Assembly (NCBI RefSeq): GCF_018968705.1
Contig: NZ_CP076668.1
Span: 5,764,501 to 5,828,500 of the forward strand
Reading direction: 5' to 3'
DNA from: Pseudomonas lijiangensis
Lineage (GTDB): Bacteria; Pseudomonadota; Gammaproteobacteria; Pseudomonadales; Pseudomonadaceae
Length of the DNA stretch: 64,000 bases
The notes beneath the pieces were generated by a model. It was not told where the DNA came from. It saw only the letters and a program-made list of their open reading frames with translations, and made no database searches. The first letter of the stretch is position 1, and each line of letters opens with the position of its first letter. Shown here piece after piece: positions 17,402 through 25,842 of the stretch. Both the position numbers and the translations under genes were made by a program.

Positions 17402-19315
17402 TTACAATTTTAGTAGCGCCTCCTGAAAGCGCAGCAGCCTCCCGGCATTCCCCAAGACCAACAAGGTGCTCAGGTTATGCAGCACCGCCGCCAGCATGGC
17501 ACCCGCAACACCGAGTAGACCAAAGGCTGCCAATGCAACGATAGCCAATGTCCAGCCCAGGCCGATGATCACATTCACTTGCAGGGTCTGACGGCACAGG
17601 CGGCTCAGGCGAACGCAGGTGCCGAGACGACGCAAGTCGCTGCCGATCAGCACGATATCCGCCGAAGCCAGAGCGATATCGGCACCGCCAGCGCCCATGG
17701 CGACGCCGACGACACCGGCCTTCAAGGCCAGGGAATCGTTGATGCCGTCACCCACCACCATGGGCCTGAAGCCCTGGGCAATTTCACCTTTGACCCGATT
17801 GAGTTTGTCTTCCGGCAATGCCTGCGCCTGAACGTCGACGATCCCGACTTCCCGCGCCAGAGTGTCGGCAACGGTCTGGCGATCCCCGGTCAGCAACAAT
17901 TGCCGCCCCAGACCCAACTCGCGCAATTCGGCCAGCGCCTTGTGGGCCTCGGGTTTGAGCGTGTCGGACAGCAGCAACCAGGCCTGAAAGACACCATCCA
18001 GCGCCAGCCCGGCCAGCGGGCCGTCATGCTCGGGCACCGCAGGCGTGGCAATGCTCAGTTGCTCGAACAACTCGGGACGTCCCAGTGCCGCTTCACCATG
18101 GGCAGTCGATGCCACCACGCCCAGGCCTTGGCGTTCACGAATATCGCTGAGCGGCAGCAATCGATCCTTATCCACAAGCCCGGCCAGTGCGCGACTGACC
18201 GGATGGCTGCTGGCCGATCCGAGGCTGGCCGCCAATGGCAGCAGATCCGCATGCCCCGCGCTGTCCTGTATCGATTGCAGGCGCAGGGTGCCAAACGTCA
18301 GGGTGCCGGTTTTATCCACAACCAGAGAAGTCAGGTCTGCCAGTTCTTCGAGAAATGCAGAGCTGCGGATCAGAATCCCGTGACGGGCCGCCACGGCAAT
18401 CCCGGCAATGGCCGTGGCCGGAGCAGAGAGCACCAGCGCACAGGGACAGGCCGCAACCAGCACGGCCAGCATCGCTTGAGCGTCCTGGGTGATAAACCAG
18501 GTCAGTGCGGCAATCAGCAACACCAGCACCATGTAGCTGCCGGCATAGCGTTCCAGCAAACGGGTGATGGGCGGCTTGGAACGCTCGGCGTTCTGCATCA
18601 GCGCGATGACCTTGCCCAGCGTGGACTGGTCGCCGGTGCGCGTCACTTCGATGCGCAGCAGGCCGTCGAGGTTGATCGCACCGCCGTAGACCTCCATGCC
18701 CGCCTGAGCCTCCAGCGGGACCGACTCGCCGGTAATGGAAGAGGTATCGAGGCTGGCCTGACCCGACAGCACCCGGCCATCGGCGGGCACGCGGTCACCG
18801 GCCCGTACCTCGACCTGATCACCGGCCTGCAACGTCGAGTTATCCACTTCATGCACGCTGCCATCGGCCTTGATAAGCCTGGCGTGGCTGCGGGTCAACT
18901 GGCCCACCGCCTGAATGGCTTCCTGAGAGCCGATCACGCTGCGCTCTTCCAGCACATGGCCGAAGATCATGATGATCGGCAACAAAGCTGCCGTCATGAG
19001 ATCACCCGTGGCCCATGCACCCAACATCGCCAGCGCAATCAACTGATCGGTGATGCCGTGCAAACTCGGGTGGCGCAAGCTGTGCCAGCCGGCGCTGATG
19101 ACCGGGATCGCCACCAGCAGCGAGGCCGCGCCCAGCAGCAACTGGCTGACACCGGTCTGTTCAGGCGTAATCAGCCGCCAGATCAGGCCAAGCCCCAATA
19201 AGCCCAAGGCCAGCATGGCAAGGGTCAACTGGCGGGCCGCACTGCGTTGTTCCGCGTTGCTTAGCAGGCTGGCGGCTTCGGGCCTGGCGTGGGTGTGAAC
19301 GGCTTCGCCACTCAT
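17402..19315 (-). CDS. Heavy-metal P1B-type ATPase with unusual last helix
   Basis: Inner-membrane ATP-driven metal transporter, 637 residues. The phosphorylation motif DKTGTLTFG (about 335), the TGES actuator loop, the SSHPVSRAL nucleotide-binding His-Pro and GDGIND are all present, and the transport helix carries CPC (AACPCALVLS). There is no N-terminal heavy-metal-binding domain, only a short His-containing tail. In the last membrane helix the acidic residue typical of Zn/Cd exporters is absent; the helix reads LHNLSTLLVLGNAGRLL. Substrate is therefore not predictable as simple zinc export. It is the last gene of a four-gene operon with SPFH proteins and overlaps its neighbour by four bases. 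Confidence 0.9.
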   Translation of the reverse strand: MSGEAVHTHARPEAASLLSNAEQRSAARQLTLAMLALGLLGLGLIWRLITPEQTGVSQLLLGAASLLVAIPVISAGWHSLRHPSLHGITDQLIALAMLGAWATGDLMTAALLPIIMIFGHVLEERSVIGSQEAIQAVGQLTRSHARLIKADGSVHEVDNSTLQAGDQVEVRAGDRVPADGRVLSGQASLDTSSITGESVPLEAQAGMEVYGGAINLDGLLRIEVTRTGDQSTLGKVIALMQNAERSKPPITRLLERYAGSYMVLVLLIAALTWFITQDAQAMLAVLVAACPCALVLSAPATAIAGIAVAARHGILIRSSAFLEELADLTSLVVDKTGTLTFGTLRLQSIQDSAGHADLLPLAASLGSASSHPVSRALAGLVDKDRLLPLSDIRERQGLGVVASTAHGEAALGRPELFEQLSIATPAVPEHDGPLAGLALDGVFQAWLLLSDTLKPEAHKALAELRELGLGRQLLLTGDRQTVADTLAREVGIVDVQAQALPEDKLNRVKGEIAQGFRPMVVGDGINDSLALKAGVVGVAMGAGGADIALASADIVLIGSDLRRLGTCVRLSRLCRQTLQVNVIIGLGWTLAIVALAAFGLLGVAGAMLAAVLHNLSTLLVLGNAGRLLRFQEALLKL

Positions 19316-20349
19316 TGTTCGGCTCCCTGAATGATCAGGCGGGAATCGTCTTTGGGATTGACCGTCGTGACCGATCCGGCCTGCCCGAGAATTTTCGGCA
19401 CACGCTCGCGGTAGAGGCGTTGCAACAGGCCGGGATCGTTACGGTTCTGGACCGACTGCGAGAGGCTGGCCACGGTCGCGGTGTCGGTCCGGGCCTTGGC
19501 CAGCCGCTCCGACGCCTGGGCGTGCGCGACCTGCAAGGTTCGGTCGGCCTGCTGGTTGGCAGCCTGGGTGAGTTTTTCCGCCTCGTTGCGCGCATTGGCC
19601 ACGGCCTGATCCGCCTGCTGGCTGGCGGTCAGCACAGCATTGAACGCATTGACGGCAGCCTTGGGCAGACTGGACTGCACATCCACCCGCGCCACTTCGA
19701 TGCCCACTCCGGAACCTGTGGCCGCCAGTTCGGCCAGACGCTGATTGATCCCGCGCACCAGATCGCTACGTAACCGCTCACGCCGTTCGGCGGCCTTGCT
19801 GTCGACCCCGATCATCTCAGGGCGGGCCACCAGAATGGTGTCCAGGTCACGCCCTGCGGTCAGCGCCACGGCGCTGCGATTGACCAGCCGGTCCAGAGCG
19901 GGCAGCACGTGTTCGCCCTGCAGGACAAAGGCATACGGATCGGTCACCTTGTAGAACACTGTCACATCCAGCTGCACGACACCCGCATCGCCAGTCAGCA
20001 GAAAACCCGAGCCTGCCAGGGCATCGCTCATGGGCACGGCAAAGGTGGCGACCTCGTCGGCCTTCTGGGCCTGAGGCGAACGCAGCAAGGTTTCGACCCG
20101 ACGCTCGATCACCCGGTCCGCCGAAGGCAGCAGGACCACACGCTCCAGCGGCTGCGGCCAGGCAATCAGCAAACCGGCGTTCTGTACGCGCTCCAGCTCA
20201 CCGAAGCGCATGATCACGGCGCGGTTCTGAGGATCAATCTGCCGCACGTTGGACGTCACCCAACCCAAGGCCGCCAGCAGCGTCACGCCGTACAGTCCCA
20301 GAAACGCCAGGCGGCTGGCCTGCAACCACGGGCTTGAAGGCTCACTCAT
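19312..20349 (-). CDS. SPFH-domain protein, HflC-like
   Basis: 345 residues with one N-terminal transmembrane helix (about 12-33) followed by an SPFH/band-7 domain (about 35-230). A long Ala/Gln/Arg-rich coiled coil follows (about 225-300; AVANARNEAEKLTQAANQQA), and a tail that includes LLQRLYRERVPKILGQAGSV. This is the arrangement of HflC, which with HflK forms a membrane ring around FtsH. The normal hflKC pair of Pseudomonas lies elsewhere with hflX and purA, so this is a paralogue. It overlaps both the upstream HflK-like gene and the downstream P-type ATPase gene by four bases each, which implies coupled translation and a joint function. Confidence 0.87.
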   Translation of the reverse strand: MSEPSSPWLQASRLAFLGLYGVTLLAALGWVTSNVRQIDPQNRAVIMRFGELERVQNAGLLIAWPQPLERVVLLPSADRVIERRVETLLRSPQAQKADEVATFAVPMSDALAGSGFLLTGDAGVVQLDVTVFYKVTDPYAFVLQGEHVLPALDRLVNRSAVALTAGRDLDTILVARPEMIGVDSKAAERRERLRSDLVRGINQRLAELAATGSGVGIEVARVDVQSSLPKAAVNAFNAVLTASQQADQAVANARNEAEKLTQAANQQADRTLQVAHAQASERLAKARTDTATVASLSQSVQNRNDPGLLQRLYRERVPKILGQAGSVTTVNPKDDSRLIIQGAEQ

Positions 20350-21371
20350 GGTTGCGACCCGCTCTTGGCGTCCAGCGTGGGCGGCCCGTCCACCAATACC
20401 CGGAATGGCGCAGCGTCGGTGCGCAGAATCAGCTTGGTACCCGGCGTCACCACAGTGCCCAGCGTGTCGAGTGAGCGCAGCAGGTTGTAGAGCTGTGGCG
20501 AACCCGCATAGGCGCGGCCATAGATCTCGGCGGCTTCGACCCGCGACTGCGCTTCGATATCCGCGGCCTTGACCGTGGCGTCAGCTTCGACGATGCGCGC
20601 ATCGCGTTCGGCGGCCGAACGGATCTGTGCAGCTTCACGCTTGCCGGCAGCCGTGCGTTCAGTGGCGATGGTTTCACGCTCGGCGCGCATGCGGTCGACC
20701 GTGGCGTTGAGTGTCACCGACGGCAAGGTCAGGCGCTCGACACCCACCTGCAGGACTTTCACGCCATAGGTGGAAAGCAACTGCTGCTCGATCTGCTGGC
20801 GCAGCTGGTTTTCGAAGCCGGTGATATTCACCTTGCTGGCATCGGTATTGACCAGACTCGACAGGTCGAAACTGCTGGCCGTGGTTTCCAGCGCCGAACC
20901 CACGAAGGTGCGGATCTGCCGGGCGGCCTCATCGGGTTGGTTCTGTACCGCGCGCATGAAACGTTGCACGTTGTCCCCATCGCCCTGCACCTGCCACGCC
21001 ACGTAGGCCTGGACGATGATGCGCAAGCCATCGCGAGTCCCCACATCCTGCAAACCGCTGGAGGTGGTGCGCAAGCGCAGATCCACAGGAATCGTCGCCT
21101 CGAACGGCGCAGGCCAGCGCCAGCTCAGGCCCGGCTCCAGCAATACCCGGGACGGATTGCCGAAGCGGGTGATCACAGTCGCTTCCCCGGAGCGAACCTG
21201 CACCAGGCTCGCCGCCGCCAGGGCAAAGACGATCAGCAGACCTGCCAGCCCCATGCGCAGCCAGGTGCGCTTCCCTGGCACGGCGGTTTCATCGTGATGG
21301 TGGTGATGATGCCCGCCATGGGCATGATCGCTGTGGTCGTGATGGTCATGGTGATGATGGAACAGACTCAA
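20346..21371 (-). CDS. SPFH-domain protein, HflK-like, with His-rich cytoplasmic tail
   Basis: 341 residues. The first 27 residues are dominated by His and Asp (13 His between positions 5 and 27), a likely metal-binding tail on the cytoplasmic side. One transmembrane helix (about 40-60) and an SPFH domain (about 60-230) with a Glu/Arg/Ala-rich coiled coil (about 210-285) follow. The His tail differs from ordinary HflK, which has a Gly/Pro-rich N-terminus. The position between another SPFH gene and the HflC-like gene suggests a hetero-oligomeric ring around the ATPase, but this is inference from gene order. Confidence 0.87.
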   Translation of the reverse strand: MSLFHHHHDHHDHSDHAHGGHHHHHHDETAVPGKRTWLRMGLAGLLIVFALAAASLVQVRSGEATVITRFGNPSRVLLEPGLSWRWPAPFEATIPVDLRLRTTSSGLQDVGTRDGLRIIVQAYVAWQVQGDGDNVQRFMRAVQNQPDEAARQIRTFVGSALETTASSFDLSSLVNTDASKVNITGFENQLRQQIEQQLLSTYGVKVLQVGVERLTLPSVTLNATVDRMRAERETIATERTAAGKREAAQIRSAAERDARIVEADATVKAADIEAQSRVEAAEIYGRAYAGSPQLYNLLRSLDTLGTVVTPGTKLILRTDAAPFRVLVDGPPTLDAKSGSQP

Positions 21372-21382
21372 GGGACGACTCC

Positions 21383-23335
21383 TTACTGAGCGGCTTTACG
21401 CGGCGCCGTTGGGTCTGCCGGTGGGGTGAAGGTGCGAAGGTCGATGGTCGGCGCACTGTTGCCGCCCAGACGGTGATCGATAACCAGCAATCTGGCGTTG
21501 CTCAGGCCATGGCTGAGCTGGGTCAGGTATTGCTCCAGCAGGAAGGCTTGCCCGGCCTTCGCGTAAGCCTGACGCTCGGCACTGAAACGCAGGTCTGCGC
21601 CTTGTGCAGTGGCCAGCACTTCACGGGCATTGGCGCTGGCCTGGTCATGGGCGACGCTGGCATTGAGTTGTGCCTGACTGGCTTGCGCACTGGCCGCGCC
21701 GCGCTCACGGGCAATCAAGGCCTGAGCACCGATCTGCGCAGCCTGTACGGCATGGTAGGCATTGGCGGCCCCGGCTGGCGGATGGATGGCCTCCACCACC
21801 GTGGCGAGAATTTCCACGCCACTGTCCAGACGCTGGAGATCCGCCTGAACCGCCTTGCCAATCTCATCGGCCAGCCCTGTGCGTTGTTCGCCGAGCAACT
21901 CATCCAGCGTGCGGGAAGCAAAATCATGGACCAGCACACGGCTGGCGGTGCTGCGAATCAGGGTTGGCACATCGGCGCTGTTGTAGGTTGCAGCCAGTGC
22001 AGCGGCATCGCTCAGCCCGATTCGATAGACAAAGCGCACATCCATGTTCACCACCTGGAAGCTCTGCTTGTCCCCTGCACTGCTGGCGATGACCTGGGAT
22101 TTTTCATTGATATGGCTGGCGTCCCACAGGCGATTGGCGCTGGCAGGCGGTGGACCTTCGGCAGGGTCCAGAAGCTGCTCCACGGCACTGGCTTCGGAAA
22201 CGCTGGTGGCCATCTCGTGAACCACACCGTTTTCCACCGCCAGCACCTTGCCGAACGGCCAGGGCAACCCGACATGCAGACCCGGTCCGAACACCTCGGC
22301 AGGCTTGCCGAAACGCTCATAGATCCCGCGGCCCTGCATGGGGATTTCGTGCACACCGGTCAGTGCCCAGCCCAGAGCGGCAATCACCGCCAGGACCGGC
22401 AAAAAGGCACGCCGCATATAGCTCAGCGCCCAGATCTGGCGCAGATCGATACCGAAACGGTTATGCAATTCATGCTGCAACACCAGCAACGGACGCGGCG
22501 GCCAGCGCAGCAGGTCAGCCATGAAACTGCTGGCCATCAAGCGAGGCTCAAGGCGCTCATTGCGTGGCGCGAAGAACGACAGCGCAGCGCGCAACAGGAA
22601 TTCGATGGCGACCAGCGTCGGCAGGATGCCGATCAGCACGGCCAGCCGAGGCGGCCAGATACGATCGACGCTGGCGAAGAACAGACACAGGGCACCGAGC
22701 AGCAAGGCCCCGATCACCATGCGGGTCAGTTGCGCCAGTTGCCCGGCTTCGGGCCATTGGGCGGTCTGTTCATGACTGAACTGCCGCTCCAGCACCAGCA
22801 GCCCGAAAGCCATCAGCAGCATGAGACTGCCTGCCAGATTGGCGACCGAGGACAGTTCGGTGCCGGGCAAACTCAGGTCCCAGACCAGACGGATGCAGAT
22901 CAGCGCCAGCAGCGACCAGCCCGCGAGCCACAAGGCCGACGCGCCCAGTTGGGCAAGCAGGGATTCACCCGCATCGCTGAAGCGGGTCAGCAGGCGCTCA
23001 TACCAGCCGCTTTCGTCGATCGGCGGCAACGCCTGGCTCTGTTGTTCCCGAGGCGCGAGTGCGCCCATGGCTCCTGCGCGCCAGCGCGCCACCGACAGAG
23101 CCGATTGCAGACCCGCCGCCAGCAGCAAAAAAGCCGCCGCGCCGTTGACCAGGACTGCCATCCACAAGGAACTGGGGGAAAAAAGATCGATGAACAGCGC
23201 CAGCACCAGCCCGGTGATGCTCGCTGCGACAGCCAGATACCTGAGCCGACTCAGACGCCGGGCCTGTTGTGCCGCCAGTTGAAAGCGCGGCAGCCCTTCG
23301 AGGTCAGCGTGCCCTACATCCAGATCAACCCGCAT
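21383..23335 (-). CDS. Large SPFH-domain membrane protein
   Basis: 650 residues, first gene of the operon. The N-terminal half (about 30-345) has several hydrophobic segments, for example YLAVAASITGLVLALFIDLF and ALWLAGWSLLALICIRLVW. The second half is an SPFH/band-7 domain starting near VHEIPMQGRGIYERFG, followed by a coiled coil rich in Ala, Gln and Glu (about 540-615). Annotated relatives are called HflK-like protease modulators but are twice its size. The Zur-type box at 23371-23389 is 36 bases before its ATG. An 11-base gap separates it from the next gene. Confidence 0.82.
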   Translation of the reverse strand: MRVDLDVGHADLEGLPRFQLAAQQARRLSRLRYLAVAASITGLVLALFIDLFSPSSLWMAVLVNGAAAFLLLAAGLQSALSVARWRAGAMGALAPREQQSQALPPIDESGWYERLLTRFSDAGESLLAQLGASALWLAGWSLLALICIRLVWDLSLPGTELSSVANLAGSLMLLMAFGLLVLERQFSHEQTAQWPEAGQLAQLTRMVIGALLLGALCLFFASVDRIWPPRLAVLIGILPTLVAIEFLLRAALSFFAPRNERLEPRLMASSFMADLLRWPPRPLLVLQHELHNRFGIDLRQIWALSYMRRAFLPVLAVIAALGWALTGVHEIPMQGRGIYERFGKPAEVFGPGLHVGLPWPFGKVLAVENGVVHEMATSVSEASAVEQLLDPAEGPPPASANRLWDASHINEKSQVIASSAGDKQSFQVVNMDVRFVYRIGLSDAAALAATYNSADVPTLIRSTASRVLVHDFASRTLDELLGEQRTGLADEIGKAVQADLQRLDSGVEILATVVEAIHPPAGAANAYHAVQAAQIGAQALIARERGAASAQASQAQLNASVAHDQASANAREVLATAQGADLRFSAERQAYAKAGQAFLLEQYLTQLSHGLSNARLLVIDHRLGGNSAPTIDLRTFTPPADPTAPRKAAQ

Positions 23336-23370
23336 CGCTACCCCGGAACCTGACTAATGCCGTGAATGAT

Positions 23371-23389
23371 AGCGTTACGATATAACGCT
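23371..23389. promoter_or_regulatory. Zur-type box of the SPFH/P-type ATPase operon
   Basis: AGCGTTACGATATAACGCT has 7-base inverted arms (AGCGTTA / TAACGCT) around five bases and contains GTTA and TAAC at the spacing of the zigA box. It lies 36 bases before the first gene of the four-gene operon. Confidence 0.65.
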
Positions 23390-23416
23390 GATCGTGAAAC
23401 TTTCGTCAGGTGGGGG

Positions 23417-23471
23417 TTCGCGAATGAATTCGCTCCCACCGAAGGGCTGTAGGAGCGAATTCATTCGCGAA
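23417..23471. repeat. Short palindromic element, family C, copy 1
   Basis: Perfect 20-base arms TTCGCGAATGAATTCGCTCC (23417-23436) and its complement (23452-23471) around a 15-base loop. A second, slightly degenerate copy is at 63108-63156. It resembles the REP-type hairpins of pseudomonads. The rest of 23472-23821 has no frame; it must hold the opgD promoter, which I cannot place. Confidence 0.8.
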
Positions 23472-23821
23472 AAAGACGCCCCAGATACTAGCAAAATGAT
23501 TGCTGAATATTGCATGACTAATGGCTTTCCAAGAGCCTGAAAACCCGGTTTCACGGCCACTCATCCGCCACAGACTCCTCTGAAAGCCTTGTGCCAAGCG
23601 GTCACCAGCCATCACAGGCTGGCCGGATCAGCCCTGAAATCCCTCGCCACTCGCCCCTCTCAGCCCCTGTTCATTGACGATGAGCGGCATTTTTTTGCAC
23701 CTATTTTGGAACAGCATCTCGTCTTTGTTATCTGTTGTGGGTAGTTTGCGTTCGGCAAGGAGTCGTTGGCGCGCCATTTTCTTGTGCAGGACGCACAGAA
23801 TTACTCAGAGGCTTCACTTTT

Positions 23822-25441
23822 ATGAATCGCAGGAATCTCCTTAAAGCTTCCATGGCGTTGGCCGCCTACAGCAGCTTGCCGGCCTCGGGGCTTTTTGCTG
23901 CGCGAGCACTTGCCGCCGCTGCGGACGGCGAGATCGAGCATTTCGATTTCCCGACATTGCAGGCTCACGCCAAACAACTGGCCGGCAAGGCCTATGTCAG
24001 CACCAAGCAGGTGCTGCCGCCGGTATTGGCGGACATGACGCCGTTGCAGTTCAACGCCATCCGCTACGACGCCGCGCACTCCTTGTGGAACGACGTCAAA
24101 GGCCAGCTGGACGTGCAGTTCTTCCACGTCGGCATGGGCTTCAAGACTCCCGTGCGCATGTACAGCCTCGACGCCAAGACCAAACAGGCGCGGGAAGTGC
24201 ATTTCCGTCACGAGCTGTTCAACTACGAGAACAGCGGCATCGACAAGAATCTGGTCAAGGGCGACCTGGGCTTTGCCGGGTTCAAGCTGTTCAAGGCCCC
24301 GCAAATCGCCGTCAACGATATCGTGTCGTTCCTGGGTGCCAGCTACTTCCGCGCCGTGGACGGCAACAATCAGTACGGCCTGTCGGCACGCGGTCTGGCC
24401 ATCGACACCTACGCCAAGCGTCAGGAAGAGTTTCCAGACTTCACCAAGTTCTGGTTCGAGACGCCGGACAAGAACGCCACCCGCTTCGTGGTCTACGCCC
24501 TGCTGGACTCGCCGAGCGCCACCGGTGCGTATCGCTTCGACATCGATTGCCAGTCCGGTCAGGTGGTGATGGAAGTCGACGCACACATCAATGCCCGGGC
24601 CGACATCGAACAACTGGGCATCACGCCGATGACCAGCATGTTCAGTTGCGGCACCCACGAGCGCCGCATGTGCGACTCGATTCACCCGCAACTGCACGAC
24701 TCCGACCGGCTGGCCATGTGGCGCGGTAACGGCGAGTGGATCTGCCGCCCGCTGAACAACCCGGCCAAACTGCAGTTCAACGCCTTCTCCGACAAAGATC
24801 CGAAGGGCTTCGGCCTGGTCCAGTACGACCACAACTTTGCCAGCTATCAGGACACCGTGGTCTGGTATCACCGTCGCCCGAGCCTGTGGGTCGAACCGAC
24901 CACGGCATGGGGTGAAGGCGAGATCAGCCTGCTGGAGATCCCGACCACCGGCGAAACGATGGATAACATCGTGGTGTTCTGGACCCCCAAGGCCAAGGTC
25001 AAGGCGGGCGAGTCACTCAACTACGGCTACAAGCTGTTCTGGAGCCCGCTGCCACCGGTCAGCACTCCGCTGGCTCAGGTCAACGCGACCCGTTCGGGCA
25101 TGGGCGGCTTCACCGAAGGCTGGGCACCCGGCGAGCACTACCCGAAATACTGGGCACGCCGTTTTGCTGTGGACTTCCACGGCGGCGGTCTGGACCGCTT
25201 GCCAGAAGGCACAGGTATCGAGCCGGTGCTCACGGTTTCCCACGGCAAGACTCAGGACTTCAACATCCTCGTGTTGCCTGACATCAAGGGCTACCGCATC
25301 ACCTTCGACTGGCTGCCTGACAGCGACTCGGTAGAGCCGGTGGAAATGCGCATGTTCATCCGCACCGGGGATCGCACCCTGAGTGAAACCTGGCTGTACC
25401 AGTACTTCCCGCCTGCTCCGGACAGACGCAAGTACCCGTAA
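23822..25441 (+). CDS. opgD: Periplasmic glucan biosynthesis protein OpgD
   Basis: 539-residue periplasmic protein for the synthesis of osmoregulated periplasmic glucans, acting on the linear beta-1,2 backbone made by OpgGH. The ATG at 23822 opens a Tat signal ([16 protein letters not shown], with RRNLLK) that ends near AAADGE. The mature part is the MdoG/OpgG family fold: a long beta-sandwich domain (about 45-420) with [27 protein letters not shown] and [15 protein letters not shown], then an Ig-like C-terminal domain (about 425-535). Use of Tat distinguishes OpgD from OpgG. A short stem-loop (25449-25468) follows. Confidence 0.92.
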   Translation: MNRRNLLKASMALAAYSSLPASGLFAARALAAAADGEIEHFDFPTLQAHAKQLAGKAYVSTKQVLPPVLADMTPLQFNAIRYDAAHSLWNDVKGQLDVQFFHVGMGFKTPVRMYSLDAKTKQAREVHFRHELFNYENSGIDKNLVKGDLGFAGFKLFKAPQIAVNDIVSFLGASYFRAVDGNNQYGLSARGLAIDTYAKRQEEFPDFTKFWFETPDKNATRFVVYALLDSPSATGAYRFDIDCQSGQVVMEVDAHINARADIEQLGITPMTSMFSCGTHERRMCDSIHPQLHDSDRLAMWRGNGEWICRPLNNPAKLQFNAFSDKDPKGFGLVQYDHNFASYQDTVVWYHRRPSLWVEPTTAWGEGEISLLEIPTTGETMDNIVVFWTPKAKVKAGESLNYGYKLFWSPLPPVSTPLAQVNATRSGMGGFTEGWAPGEHYPKYWARRFAVDFHGGGLDRLPEGTGIEPVLTVSHGKTQDFNILVLPDIKGYRITFDWLPDSDSVEPVEMRMFIRTGDRTLSETWLYQYFPPAPDRRKYP

Positions 25442-25448
25442 GCCTGAA

Positions 25449-25468
25449 GGACCGGATAAATCCGGTCC
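25449..25468. repeat. Stem-loop after opgD
   Basis: GGACCGGA and TCCGGTCC form eight pairs around TAAA. No T-run follows. The arm sequence is shared with the longer family D element at 47770-47859, so it may be a short relic of that family. Confidence 0.55.
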
Positions 25469-25480
25469 TGCAACATGATG

Positions 25481-25624
25481 CTGATCACTTAAGGCAAACA
25501 CAAAACTTGTGGGAGGCAGCTTGCTGGCGAAAAAGGCCTGAAACCGACAGATATTCTGCGGTTGTACGCGAAAGTCGCCAGCAAGCTGCCTCCCACAAAG
25601 TAATCTATGGCCTCAACTGATCGG
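25481..25624. mobile_element. MITE-like palindromic element, family A, copy 2
   Basis: Terminal motifs CTGATCACTTAAGGC (from 25481) and GGCCTCAACTGATCGG (to 25624) flank 23-base inner arms at 25508-25530 and 25575-25597, which match copy 1 at 2806-2896 almost base for base. Total about 143 bases, nearly the same as the family B elements, with which the outer ends are shared. The rest of 25625-25842 has no feature I can name. Confidence 0.7.
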
Positions 25625-25842
25625 CATTAGTCCTACAACAGATGTTTTTCATGCGTCATCGCCTCCAAAGTTGACAGCTCGGCGAACTGCGTCTGATATA
25701 TCCCTTGTCACGCCGTTGCGAGCATTCGCTCCAGACCTGCTCTTCCCTCCTTCAGTTCTTCCCTTATCGACCCGCCTGTCGCGGTCGAGAGCGGTAGCTT
25801 TGCCCATCCGAAATTCCTGACGCTCTTCAGAAGGCCGACATC

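Noticed and set aside
17579..19201. Plus-strand open frame of 540 codons opposite the P-type ATPase
   Set aside because: Rich in Gln/His/Arg as expected for an antisense frame; the ATPase has all motifs on the other strand.
21473..23353. Plus-strand open frame of 626 codons opposite the large SPFH gene
   Set aside because: Antisense shadow with Gln/Arg/His bias and no recognisable domain.
23735..23821. Upstream in-frame extension of opgD
   Set aside because: It would bury the Tat signal 29 residues inside the protein; the ATG at 23822 starts directly with the twin-arginine signal.
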